Origin: Rossellomorea aquimaris TF-12
GTDB taxonomy: Bacteria; Bacillota; Bacilli; Bacillales; Bacillaceae_B
Length of the DNA stretch: 64,000 nucleotides
Direction of reading: 5' to 3'
Assembly: GCF_001648555.1 (NCBI RefSeq)
Contig: NZ_LQXM01000027.1
Span: forward strand, 186,001-250,000
In this document: positions 45,435-53,623 of the stretch, piece after piece
How positions within the stretch are numbered: position 1 is the stretch's first letter
Layout of the letters: every line of letters starts with the position of its first letter
Program-made: the position numbers and the translations under genes
Notes under the pieces: model-generated
Databases searched by the model: none
What the model saw: only the letters and a program-made list of their open reading frames with translations
Told to the model about the DNA's origin: nothing

Positions 45435-45911
45435 TTAAAAGTTTTCTAAGGCATGACTATTCATTTTTTCTAATCTGTGGGGAGGACAAACCTTTATGGT
45501 TCCAGTTATCACTTCTTCATCATCTTCATTTACCGCTGTAACTCTAATCGTTACGGTATGAGTGGCTGTATCTACTTCTATGACTTCAAATAGAAATTGG
45601 ATTGTAGCATAATGATAAACTGGTTTAGGAAAATCAATTTTCTGTTCAAGTATATGAGAACCTGGTCCAGGCAAATACTTTGAAACCGCAGACGTAATGA
45701 TACCTGTTAACATAATTGATGGTACAATCGGCTTCTTAAAAGGAGTTTGAGAAGCATAATCATGTTGAATGTATAATGGATTTGCATCATTTGTTAACCC
45801 TAGATAAAGAAGAAGATCGTTGTCTTCTATTTTCTCAGTTAACGTTAATTTCTCTCCGATTGACATCTCCTCTATTTTTCTTCCTAGTTTTCTCTTTTTC
45901 CCTAATAACAT
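45435..45911 (-). CDS. MaoC-like hot-dog dehydratase
   Basis: This 158-residue protein has a MaoC-type hot-dog fold. SIGEKLTLTEKIEDNDLLLYLGLTNDANPLYIQHDYA is the R-hydratase N-terminal pattern, with the catalytic-type Asp-x4-His replaced by DANPLYIQH. IVPSIMLTGIITSAVSKYLPGPGS is the hot-dog helix. Relatives hydrate (R)-enoyl-CoA or act in branched acyl metabolism; the substrate is unknown. I chose ATG 45911 because GGAGG lies 8 nt upstream, while an in-frame GTG at 45920 overlaps that site. It stands alone between mdh and phoP, where I recall no counterpart in B. subtilis. Confidence 0.8.
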   Translation of the reverse strand: MLLGKKRKLGRKIEEMSIGEKLTLTEKIEDNDLLLYLGLTNDANPLYIQHDYASQTPFKKPIVPSIMLTGIITSAVSKYLPGPGSHILEQKIDFPKPVYHYATIQFLFEVIEVDTATHTVTIRVTAVNEDDEEVITGTIKVCPPHRLEKMNSHALENF

Positions 45912-46117
45912 AAGAAGCACCTCCGGAATGTAAACGATTACAATTTAGAATAATAAAAATTATCTATATACTTATATACTATCATTTCTAGGGTTTCCAT
46001 ACAAAAGATATTTTAAGCAATGCTGAATTTGTAAATCTCTAAGTGTTATCTTAGATGCATGCGAAGCTGGAGGTTTATATAATAGAGTAAAGAACCTTTT
46101 ATTTATATTCAATGTGT
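45912..46117. other. Gene-free AT-rich stretch
   Basis: I see no gene, repeat copy or terminator here apart from the likely promoter area of the MaoC-like gene. Confidence 0.5.
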
Positions 46118-46240
46118 CTAGTTCCATATATTTATGATTAATCTCAATAATTTCCCTATTATTCTTAAAGGGAAAATAATTAATTCAGGTACTAAAGATA
46201 CCCCTTCAATTATATGGTTCCAAGGTTTACTTTTTCTCAT
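46118..46240 (-). CDS. 40-residue amphipathic/hydrophobic peptide
   Basis: ATG 46240 opens 40 codons: MRKSKPWNHIIEGVSLVPEL, then alternating hydrophobic and basic residues to INIWN. GAGAGGG lies 8 nt upstream. The central stretch LVPELIIFPLRIIGKLLRLI could lie on or in the membrane. I do not recognise a family. It is isolated between mdh and the MaoC-like gene. Codon order and the ribosome site make it plausible, but it could be chance. Confidence 0.5.
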   Translation of the reverse strand: MRKSKPWNHIIEGVSLVPELIIFPLRIIGKLLRLIINIWN

Positions 46241-46396
46241 AATCTAATCCCTCTCCATTTATAAATCGCATAACAAAATTCCCATTAAACTGAGGGTGTA
46301 AACAGTGCATAATTATATAAATTGCTAAAAGAATTTTGAATAGTTGAAGGTTTGAAAAATGTATTATAATTCCCCCTTGCACGAAAGGAGTACTAA

Positions 46397-46474
46397 ATGA
46401 AAAGAATACTTTTCATTTCCCTAATTATAAGTATATGTCCGTTGTTGATTATTTACATCCTTATAGTTAGATAA
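46397..46474 (+). CDS. 25-residue hydrophobic peptide
   Basis: ATG 46397 begins MKRILFISLIISICPLLIIY and ends ILIVR with a TAA. Basic ends flank a single hydrophobic helix, a type I toxin-like or small-membrane-peptide layout. AAAGGAG lies 6 nt upstream, an ideal spacing. It is opposite in strand to its neighbours. No antisense RNA gene could be recognised. The following 46475-46630 holds no further gene. Confidence 0.5.
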   Translation: MKRILFISLIISICPLLIIYILIVR

Positions 46475-46630
46475 GAAATTTTGGAGTTACAGCTAGGGTC
46501 TTTTATTAGAGCTTTTGATGTAGAGGTTCATACGCTTAAATAAAATGACTTTTGCGTAACATACGATATACTTTCCTCCCCACCTTGTTGTTTAGTAGAA
46601 ATAATTATTTGCATTATTTTCCTGAAAATA

Positions 46631-46665
46631 ATGCAAAAGCTGACTCTTTTAATGAGTCAGCCCTT
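46631..46665 (-). terminator. Terminator of citZ-icd-mdh
   Basis: GGCTGACTC pairs with GAGTCAGCT around ATTAAAA, followed by TTTGCATTATTTTC on the minus strand. Confidence 0.85.
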
Positions 46666-46699
46666 GAAGGTATGAAACTATATGTTTAAAGCTAAGTGA

Positions 46700-47641
46700 T
46701 TATGCCAGTGAAGACATAACATTTTTTACTGCTTCTGCTGAATTATTTAATGCAGATTTTTCTTCTTCCGTCAGTTCTAGTTCAATGATTTTTTCTAAAC
46801 CATTTCCACCTAGAATCGTTGGAACTCCTAAGTAAATCCCCTCAAATCCATACTCACCTTCTAAGTATGCGATAGCTGGAATCACTCGACGTTGGTCCTT
46901 CAGAATCGCTTCTACCATTTGGACAAGTGAAGCGGCGGGAGCATAATAAGCACTTCCATTTCCTAATAGGCCTACAATTTCTCCTCCACCTTTACGAGTA
47001 CGCTCAACAATGGCATCTAAACGATCTTTTGGAATCAACGTTTCTAAAGGAATTCCTCCTGCGTAAGAGTAACGAATAAGAGGAACCATGTCATCTCCGT
47101 GACCTCCAAGAACAAAACCTGTAATGTCTTTAACGGACAGGTTTAACTCCTGTGCAACAAATGTACGGAAACGAGCTGTATCTAAAACTCCTGATTGACC
47201 AATTACTCGTTCTTTTGGGAATCCAGATTCTTTAAACACAGTGTATGTCATTGCATCTACAGGGTTGGTAAGAACGATGATAAAGCAGTTAGGTGAATAC
47301 TTAACAATTTGTTGAGTAACAGATTTCATTACCTTTTGATTTGTTTGCACTAAATCATCACGGCTCATACCAGGCTTACGAGCAATTCCAGCTGTGATAA
47401 CGACAATATCCGAATCCTTTGTATCTTCATAATTAGAAGTACCGGTAATGTTAGCATCAAACCCTTGAACCGGACTGGCCTCAAGCATATCTAATGCTTT
47501 TCCCTTTGTTGGATCTTCCATTTGTGGAATATCCACTAATACAACGTCCCCAAGTTCTTTCTGAGCTAGCATAAGTGCTGTTGTCGCACCTGTAAAACCT
47601 CCACCAATAACGGATACTTTTCTACGCTTAATTGTCACCAT
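46700..47641 (-). CDS. mdh: Malate dehydrogenase (LDH-like type)
   Basis: This 313-residue enzyme oxidises malate to oxaloacetate with NAD. The Rossmann [10 protein letters not shown] follows the start, and VVLVDIP gives the NAD-selective Asp. [16 protein letters not shown] carries the mobile-loop arginines that select malate, [10 protein letters not shown] and the catalytic His in [10 protein letters not shown] follow. GGGGG precedes ATG 47641. It is the last gene of citZ-icd-mdh, as in B. subtilis, with a 73-bp gap holding a hairpin after icd. Confidence 0.98.
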   Translation of the reverse strand: MVTIKRRKVSVIGGGFTGATTALMLAQKELGDVVLVDIPQMEDPTKGKALDMLEASPVQGFDANITGTSNYEDTKDSDIVVITAGIARKPGMSRDDLVQTNQKVMKSVTQQIVKYSPNCFIIVLTNPVDAMTYTVFKESGFPKERVIGQSGVLDTARFRTFVAQELNLSVKDITGFVLGGHGDDMVPLIRYSYAGGIPLETLIPKDRLDAIVERTRKGGGEIVGLLGNGSAYYAPAASLVQMVEAILKDQRRVIPAIAYLEGEYGFEGIYLGVPTILGGNGLEKIIELELTEEEKSALNNSAEAVKNVMSSLA

Positions 47642-47668
47642 AATTCCCCCTATTCGTTTAAATATGTA

Positions 47669-47700
47669 TTATAGGAGTGTTCATAAATGAACACTCCTAC
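47669..47700 (-). other. Hairpin between icd and mdh
   Basis: GTAGGAGTGTTCAT pairs with the near-complementary GAACACTCCTA around a four-base loop, without a T run. It is probably an RNA stability or partial-termination element. Confidence 0.65.
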
Positions 47701-47714
47701 AAATTTATTGGTTA

Positions 47715-48983
47715 TTACATGTTTTCAATTAGAGCTGATCCGAACTCAGAACACTTCACTTCAGTAGCTCCATCCATTAGACGAGCGAAATCATATGTTA
47801 CAACTTTAGAAGCAATTGTTTTCTCCATAGACTTAGTGATTAAGTTAGCTGCTTCAGTCCAACCAAGGTGCTCAAGCATTAGTACTCCAGAAAGAATAAC
47901 AGATGAAGGATTCACTTTATCCATTCCTGCATACTTAGGAGCTGTTCCATGAGTTGCTTCAAAGATAGCATGGCCTGATTCATAGTTGATGTTTGCTCCT
48001 GGAGCAATACCAATTCCACCAACTTGAGCAGCTAGTGCATCAGAAATGTAATCTCCGTTTAAGTTCATTGTAGCAACTACATCAAACTCAGCTGGACGAG
48101 TTAAGATTTGTTGTAAGAAAATATCAGCGATTGAATCTTTTACGATGATTTTTCCTTCTGCTTCTGCTTCAGATTGAGCTTTGTTAGCCGCTTCTAAGCC
48201 TTCAGCATCTTTAATCTTGTCATATTGAGCCCAAGTGAATACTTTATCGCCGAATTCTTTCTCAGCTAGCTCGTAACCCCAGTTTTTGAAAGCTCCTTCA
48301 GTAAACTTCATGATGTTACCTTTATGAACTAAAGTCACTGACTTACGTCCTTCTGTGATGGCATAGTTAATTGCCGCACGTACTAGACGGTTTGTACCTT
48401 CTTCAGATACAGGCTTAATTCCAATTCCAGACGTTTCTGGAAAGCGAATTTTGTTAACTCCCATTTCATCTTGTAGGAAAGAAACTAATTTTTTCACTTC
48501 ATCTGAACCCTTAGCGTACTCAATACCAGCATAGATATCTTCAGTATTTTCACGGAAGATAACCATATCAGTGTCTTCTGGACGTTTAACAGGAGAAGGA
48601 ACTCCTTCAAAATAACGTACAGGACGTAGGCAAGTAAATAGATCAAGTTCTTGACGAAGAGCTACGTTCAATGAACGAATTCCTCCACCAACTGGTGTTG
48701 TAAGAGGACCTTTGATAGCAATGAAATACTCACGAATCGCATCAAGAGTCTCAGCTGGTAACCATTCACCTGTTTTGTTGAACGCTTTTTCTCCAGCATA
48801 AACTTCTTTCCAAGAGATCTTACGCTCACCTTTGTAAGCTTTTTCAACAGATGCGTCTAAAACGCGCTGAGCAGAAGCCCAAATATCTGGACCAGTTCCG
48901 TCACCTTCAATGAATGGAACGATTGGATTGTTTGGCACGTTTAGTTGGCCGTTTTGGTTTGTAATTTTTTCACCTTGTGTCAT
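47715..48983 (-). CDS. icd: Isocitrate dehydrogenase (NADP)
   Basis: This 422-residue enzyme decarboxylates isocitrate to 2-oxoglutarate. It starts MTQGEKI and has [12 protein letters not shown], substrate loop [18 protein letters not shown] with the regulatory-type Ser, [24 protein letters not shown] and [17 protein letters not shown] with metal Asp residues. I chose ATG 48983 because GGAGG lies 7 nt upstream and the length matches B. subtilis CitC; the frame extends 10 codons more without a site. It follows citZ by 125 bp with a hairpin in between. Confidence 0.98.
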   Translation of the reverse strand: MTQGEKITNQNGQLNVPNNPIVPFIEGDGTGPDIWASAQRVLDASVEKAYKGERKISWKEVYAGEKAFNKTGEWLPAETLDAIREYFIAIKGPLTTPVGGGIRSLNVALRQELDLFTCLRPVRYFEGVPSPVKRPEDTDMVIFRENTEDIYAGIEYAKGSDEVKKLVSFLQDEMGVNKIRFPETSGIGIKPVSEEGTNRLVRAAINYAITEGRKSVTLVHKGNIMKFTEGAFKNWGYELAEKEFGDKVFTWAQYDKIKDAEGLEAANKAQSEAEAEGKIIVKDSIADIFLQQILTRPAEFDVVATMNLNGDYISDALAAQVGGIGIAPGANINYESGHAIFEATHGTAPKYAGMDKVNPSSVILSGVLMLEHLGWTEAANLITKSMEKTIASKVVTYDFARLMDGATEVKCSEFGSALIENM

Positions 48984-49014
48984 TATGTAGCCTCCATTTT
49001 CATTCATTATCAAA

Positions 49015-49060
49015 GGGGATGACCCTTAAGTGCTAATTGCATTTTAGAGTCAGTCCCCTT
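49015..49060 (-). other. Hairpin between citZ and icd
   Basis: GGGGACTGAC pairs with GTCATCCCC around a 25-nt loop with little T run. It could lower read-through or protect 3' ends, consistent with separate tuning of icd. Confidence 0.55.
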
Positions 49061-49108
49061 CTCTTTATTTATTACACCAATATTTTTGCTATTTGTAAAT
49101 ATTGATGA

Positions 49109-50227
49109 TTAACCTCTTTGTTCAACTGGCACATATTGTTGCTTACCAGGTCCAATATAATCAGCTCTAGGGCGGATTAATCGATTATTGGAATACTGTT
49201 CAAGAATATGAGCTAACCAGCCAGACACACGACTTACTGCGAAAATCGGTGTGAATAAATCATGGTCAATACCTAGGCTATGATAAACGGACGCTGAGTA
49301 GAAATCAACATTTGGCGGAAGACCTTTGTTAGCCGTAAAGACTTCTTCAATCTTCGCAGACATTTCGTAATATTTGCTTTCCCCTCTTAATTCCGTTAGC
49401 TTCTTAGACATTTCCTTAAGATGCTTTGCACGTGGATCGCCTTCACGATATACACGGTGACCAAAGCCCATAATTTTTTCTTTCTTTTCAAGTTTATCCA
49501 GGATATAAGATTCTGCTTGATCCACAGACCCAACCTCAGTAAGCATTTTCATCACTTGCTCATTTGCTCCACCGTGTAATGGCCCTTTTAAAGCGCCAAT
49601 TGCAGCCGTAACACCTGAGTAAACATCTGAAAGTGTTGCCACACATACACGTGCAGTAAATGTTGAAGCGTTTAATTCATGATCTGCATGAAGAACAAGC
49701 GCTTTATTAAATGCTTCTATTTCGATAGGTTCTGGATCTTTTCCTGTTAGCATGTACAAGAAGTTAGCCGCAAATCCAAGGTCTTTTCGTGGAGCAATTG
49801 GTTCTTGTCCATTACGAATTCTAGCAAAACTCGTTACAATAGTAGGAATCTTTGCTTGAAGACGAACAGCCTTTAGATAATTTGCTTCTTCTTCCATAAC
49901 ATCCGCCTGGTCATCATATAAACCTAGTAAAGAAACAGCCGAACGAAGTGCCGCCATTGGGTGAACTTCTTTAATGTTATACATTTTGAAGTGTTCAATA
50001 ATTTCTTTAGGCAGAGCTGCATTTTCCGCTAATAGTTCAGTTAATTCCTGAAGCTCTGTTTGAGTTGGCAGTTTAAGATGCCATAGTAAATAAATTACCT
50101 CTTCAAAGCTAGCGTTGTTTGCTAAATCATCAATGTTGTAGCCAACGTATGTAAGGGTATCATCGATGATGGAACTAATGGATGATGTTGTTGCTACAAC
50201 TCCTTCTAACCCACGAGTTGTTGTCAT
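49109..50227 (-). CDS. citZ: Citrate synthase
   Basis: This 372-residue enzyme condenses acetyl-CoA and oxaloacetate to citrate. TTTRGLEGVVA opens it. The catalytic His-His-Asp set is visible in LHADHELNAS (His), GPLHGGANEQVM (His) and VDFYSASVYH (Asp), with IMGFGHRVYREGDPRA binding substrate. I chose ATG 50227 because AAAGGAGAGG lies upstream and the length then equals B. subtilis CitZ. A SigA promoter and a perfect cre lie about 200 bp upstream, so it is repressed by CcpA on good carbon sources. Confidence 0.98.
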   Translation of the reverse strand: MTTTRGLEGVVATTSSISSIIDDTLTYVGYNIDDLANNASFEEVIYLLWHLKLPTQTELQELTELLAENAALPKEIIEHFKMYNIKEVHPMAALRSAVSLLGLYDDQADVMEEEANYLKAVRLQAKIPTIVTSFARIRNGQEPIAPRKDLGFAANFLYMLTGKDPEPIEIEAFNKALVLHADHELNASTFTARVCVATLSDVYSGVTAAIGALKGPLHGGANEQVMKMLTEVGSVDQAESYILDKLEKKEKIMGFGHRVYREGDPRAKHLKEMSKKLTELRGESKYYEMSAKIEEVFTANKGLPPNVDFYSASVYHSLGIDHDLFTPIFAVSRVSGWLAHILEQYSNNRLIRPRADYIGPGKQQYVPVEQRG

Positions 50228-50280
50228 AATAACCTCTCCTTTAATAAGTATTTCACATTTACTCATTTTCATATGAGTAT

Positions 50281-50326
50281 AAAACCCTACAAGACTATCG
50301 ATATAGCTGTAGTGGGAGTTTAAAAA
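50281..50326 (-). other. Hairpin in the citZ leader
   Basis: In the transcript CTCCCACTACAGCTAT pairs imperfectly with ATAGTCTTGTAGGG, followed by TTTTAT. It is either an attenuator or an RNA-binding site; B. subtilis aconitase is reported to bind the citZ leader. Function here is inferred. Confidence 0.5.
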
Positions 50327-50411
50327 AAATTGAATACTAAGCTGAGCGATTGCTCAATTCCTATACAAAAAATGATTCCCGGCTCTTGAGTAGTAAATAC
50401 CATAAGAGCTT

Positions 50412-50426
50412 AGGATGCGCTTACAT
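50412..50426 (-). promoter_or_regulatory. CcpA cre site at citZ
   Basis: ATGTAAGCGCATCCT matches the cre consensus WTGNAANCGNWNNCW at every fixed position. It starts at about the predicted transcription start, a good position for repression. Confidence 0.8.
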
Positions 50427-50431
50427 TTCCT

Positions 50432-50460
50432 ATTATAAACAATTATCAGACTTTTGTGAA
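50432..50460 (-). promoter_or_regulatory. SigA promoter of citZ-icd-mdh
   Basis: TTCACA and TATAAT with 17-nt spacing. The leader to citZ would be about 200 nt. The rest of 50461-50754 holds no supported gene. Confidence 0.8.
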
Positions 50461-50754
50461 CGGAAACGCACTAATTTATATAAAAATTATTTTTCTAGAA
50501 AAATAAACCAAGGAATTTCTTTCTTACTGATTTAGGCAAATTATTAGAAATCACTATTATCTAAAAAACCACAATATTATTAATGCGTTTCAAACGTGCA
50601 AGTCTTATAACTTCTTTACTATTAAAACCCTCACTTGTTATTATCCTACCATACCAACTTTTTATCCACTTATTCGAACTGAAAAAATAGAACTTCCTTT
50701 CATTTCCTGTCTCCTTTAAAATAGAAAGAAAAGAGTGGGTAGGGGGAACAAAAT

Positions 50755-51864
50755 TTGAATTTAGAGTACGTGTACCGCACGCTCCGATTCATCATCGTTG
50801 TAGCGATTATCATTCTTTCATTTATAGCCTTGTATTACATATGGAAGCTTGCTTATCCATTTATTATCGCTATTGCAATTGCATTATTAATGAACCCGCT
50901 TGTCAACTGGTTTGAAAGGAAGGGCAGGCTTCCAAGAATTTGGGCTGTGACCATTTCCTTAATTATGATTATTGGAATCTTTATAGGTCTGATCACTCTA
51001 CTCATAGCAGAAATTGTCTCTGGGGCAAATTACTTAGCAGACTCTCTTCCGAGTCATGTGGAAACATTGGTTAAATATGCGGAGAATTTTATTGTTGGCC
51101 ATGTGATTCCCTTATATCATCAGCTTTCAGGGCTCTTTAAAAATCTTGATGCAGGGCAACAGGATACAATCCTTAATAATGTACAAACAGCAGGAAGTAA
51201 AATTGCTACATCAGCTGGAGACTTTCTTCAGAATTTTTTCCAAAAATTACCTCAACTTATTTCCTGGATACCGAATGCGGCTTCTGTTCTAATTTTTTCG
51301 GCATTAGCTACTTTTTTCATTAGTAAAGATTGGTATAGATTATCGGCAAAAGCAGAAAAAATCATTCCTGGGAAAGCCATGACGAGTGGAAGAAAAGTTT
51401 TTGTTGATTTAAAAAAGGCACTGTTCGGTTTTATCCGTGCTCAGTTTACTCTCATCTCCATAACCGCCATCATTGTTTTGATAGGGTTGATTGTTTTACG
51501 AGTAGATTACGCTATTACGATTGCACTTGTAAGCGGACTCGTGGACATATTACCTTATTTAGGAACGGGAGCCGTGTTCGTTCCATGGATTGCATATGAG
51601 TTTATTACAGGAAATGTAGGACTTGGTATTGGATTGTCTGTTCTATACTTAGTGGTTGTTGTTCAACGTCAAATCATGGAGCCGAAAGTATTATCTTCAA
51701 GCATTGGATTAGATCCTCTCGCTACACTTATAGCTCTTTTCGTTGGTTTTAAGACCATTGGATTTTTAGGATTAATTGTAGGACCAGTTGTCCTTGTCAT
51801 TTTATCTACTCTGAAACGAGCTGGAGTATTTGAAGATACTTGGAATTTTATTATGGGAAAATAA
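50755..51864 (+). CDS. ytvI: AI-2E family transporter / sporulation protein YtvI
   Basis: This 369-residue membrane protein has about eight hydrophobic segments: two pairs in the first 90 residues, a hydrophilic region with amphipathic helices (about 95-165), and four more after residue 170. The C-terminal ALVSGLVDILPYLGTGAVFVPW is the AI-2E/PerM family signature, and LDPLATLIALFVGFKTIGFLGLIVGP is typical. The substrate is unproven. It starts at TTG 50755 with GGGGG 8 nt upstream. It is convergent with fxsA, as in B. subtilis. Confidence 0.9.
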   Translation: MNLEYVYRTLRFIIVVAIIILSFIALYYIWKLAYPFIIAIAIALLMNPLVNWFERKGRLPRIWAVTISLIMIIGIFIGLITLLIAEIVSGANYLADSLPSHVETLVKYAENFIVGHVIPLYHQLSGLFKNLDAGQQDTILNNVQTAGSKIATSAGDFLQNFFQKLPQLISWIPNAASVLIFSALATFFISKDWYRLSAKAEKIIPGKAMTSGRKVFVDLKKALFGFIRAQFTLISITAIIVLIGLIVLRVDYAITIALVSGLVDILPYLGTGAVFVPWIAYEFITGNVGLGIGLSVLYLVVVVQRQIMEPKVLSSSIGLDPLATLIALFVGFKTIGFLGLIVGPVVLVILSTLKRAGVFEDTWNFIMGK

Positions 51865-51886
51865 TGATTGAATGTGAATAAATATT

Positions 51887-51925
51887 AAAACAAGCACGGC
51901 TTCAAATGAAGCCGTGCTTGTTTTT
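51887..51925. terminator. Bidirectional terminator between ytvI and fxsA
   Basis: AAAACAAGCACGGCTTC pairs perfectly with GAAGCCGTGCTTGTTTT. Confidence 0.95.
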
Positions 51926-51927
51926 GA

Positions 51928-52314
51928 CTATCGATATATAATCACATTGCCATTATTAATCCACCGTTTAAATAGCTTGTATATAAAAGGCTTAAACAAT
52001 TTACGAGTTGTTGGAAGTAAAAGCATAAACCCAATGGCATCTGTAATAAATCCTGGAGTTAATAACACTACTCCTCCGACCAAAATACATAATCCATCTA
52101 TAATGGCGTCTCCTGGTAGTTGACCATATTGCATATCTTGTTGTGCTTTTCGAAGTGTTTCGATTCCTTGCTTCTTCGCTAAATAAGCTCCCAATATACC
52201 AGTAGAAATAATCAATAAAACTGTTGAGGGTAGACCTATTGCTTGTCCAGAAAGAACAAGTAAACCGATTTCCAAAGCAGGGACAATTATTAATAGTAAT
52301 AAAATATATCTCAT
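51928..52314 (-). CDS. fxsA: FxsA-family membrane protein
   Basis: This 128-residue protein has about four hydrophobic segments. The order is RYILLLLIIVPALEIGLLVLSG, then TVLLIISTGILGAYLAKKQG with the conserved family turn, AIIDGLCILVGGVVLLTPGFITDAIGFMLLLP and a basic tail. E. coli FxsA relieves phage T7 exclusion; the Bacillus role (ytzA) is unknown. I chose ATG 52314 because GGAGG lies 8 nt upstream; an in-frame ATG at 52329 contains that site. Confidence 0.9.
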   Translation of the reverse strand: MRYILLLLIIVPALEIGLLVLSGQAIGLPSTVLLIISTGILGAYLAKKQGIETLRKAQQDMQYGQLPGDAIIDGLCILVGGVVLLTPGFITDAIGFMLLLPTTRKLFKPFIYKLFKRWINNGNVIIYR

Positions 52315-52578
52315 AATGGATTCCTCCATGACATTAGTACGTTCTTTACTATTATAACATATGATTAAGATAACGTATTATGCAAGGATTTCTAGTAATG
52401 TTCTATTGGGTCTGAATGGAGAATGATTAGCGATCCTGTAACGGATTTCATAGAGTAGATTTCACATCTGATTTATCTTAATGGAAAACTGACAGAAGAA
52501 AAGGGGATTTAGGTTTATTGAAGGAATACGATGTATTTGTGTCAAACACTTTAGTATAGAAGTTGAGGGGGAGCGAGA

Positions 52579-53517
52579 TTGAAAATAGTAGAAACGGATT
52601 ACTTTATTTTAGATTCTTTATGTAATGGTGTATATGCTGCTATTTCAAAACCTGGGCAAGGTGCTTGGAGTAATGCGGGTATTGTTGATTTGGGTGAAGA
52701 AATACTTGTATTTGATTCATTTGCTACCCCATCTGCTGGTTATGAGTTAAGAAGACAAGCAGAAGATATTACTGGAAAAAAAGTAAAATATCTCATTAAT
52801 AGTCATTTCCACGGTGACCACGTATTTGGAAACCAAGCATTTATGGATACTACGATTATATCTACATCTATGACAAAAAAATGGAGTAAAGAAAAAAATG
52901 AAATAGGTGATGTAGAAAAAGAAAAAAACGATATGGAAAAATATCTAAATGACTTAAGAAATCAAGTAGAGTTAAATCAAGATAAAATAAGGAAAGTCAG
53001 CCTTACTAACCAGCTTAATGAAATGTCAAAAATTCTTGATGATTTGCCTAGAATGAAACTGGTTCTTTCATCAGTTATCTTCGAAGAAAAATTGATTATA
53101 GATGGTTCAAAAAGGAAAGTAGAATTATATTGTTTAGGAGGGGGACATTCTCCGAGCGATACTTTACTGTATTTACCTGAAGAAAAAATTGTTTTTATGG
53201 GTGATTTAGTAACGGAGGGATTACATTTACCCATCTATAACCCTGATGAATTTAGTTCTATTTTAGAGAAAGTAAAGGAAATGAATATCGAAACAATTGT
53301 TCCGGGTCACGGAAATGTTGGTGATAACGAGCTGTTAAATACATTAGATGGATATTTATCGTTTTTAATTGAAAAGTCAAAGGATGCACTGAAAAAAGGA
53401 CAAACATTAGAATCCTTTGTTTCAGAGTTTGATACTCCAAATGAATATAAGGAATGGATAGGTGTGAATGGAATCAAAAATAACATATCTAATGTTTATA
53501 CATTTTATGCAAAATAA
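52579..53517 (+). CDS. Metallo-beta-lactamase-fold hydrolase with helical insert
   Basis: This 312-residue cytoplasmic protein without a signal peptide has the MBL metal motif NSHFHGDH (His76, His78, Asp80, His81). Later ligands lie in GGGHSPSDT (about 193), MGDLV (about 213) and VPGHGN (about 248). Between His81 and GGGH is a roughly 60-residue charged, coiled-coil-like insert (about 110-165). It starts at TTG 52579 with GAGGGGGA upstream. It lies on the opposite strand between fxsA and pyk, where I recall nothing in B. subtilis, so it is probably an accessory gene. The substrate cannot be deduced. Confidence 0.85.
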   Translation: MKIVETDYFILDSLCNGVYAAISKPGQGAWSNAGIVDLGEEILVFDSFATPSAGYELRRQAEDITGKKVKYLINSHFHGDHVFGNQAFMDTTIISTSMTKKWSKEKNEIGDVEKEKNDMEKYLNDLRNQVELNQDKIRKVSLTNQLNEMSKILDDLPRMKLVLSSVIFEEKLIIDGSKRKVELYCLGGGHSPSDTLLYLPEEKIVFMGDLVTEGLHLPIYNPDEFSSILEKVKEMNIETIVPGHGNVGDNELLNTLDGYLSFLIEKSKDALKKGQTLESFVSEFDTPNEYKEWIGVNGIKNNISNVYTFYAK

Positions 53518-53554
53518 ACATAGGGATTTGTTAAACACATTACTGGATTAAGAA

Positions 53555-53588
53555 CAAAAAAAACGCTTGGAAATCTCCAAGCGTTTTT
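53555..53588. terminator. Bidirectional terminator between the MBL gene and pyk
   Basis: AAAAACGCTTGGA pairs with TCCAAGCGTTTTT, with A and T runs on both sides. Confidence 0.93.
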
Positions 53589-53623
53589 AATGTGAAATTT
53601 ATCCTATTTAATGCCACCAGTGA

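Noticed and set aside
50350..50535. 61-residue plus-strand frame
   Set aside because: Lies over the citZ promoter and cre site and lacks a ribosome site.
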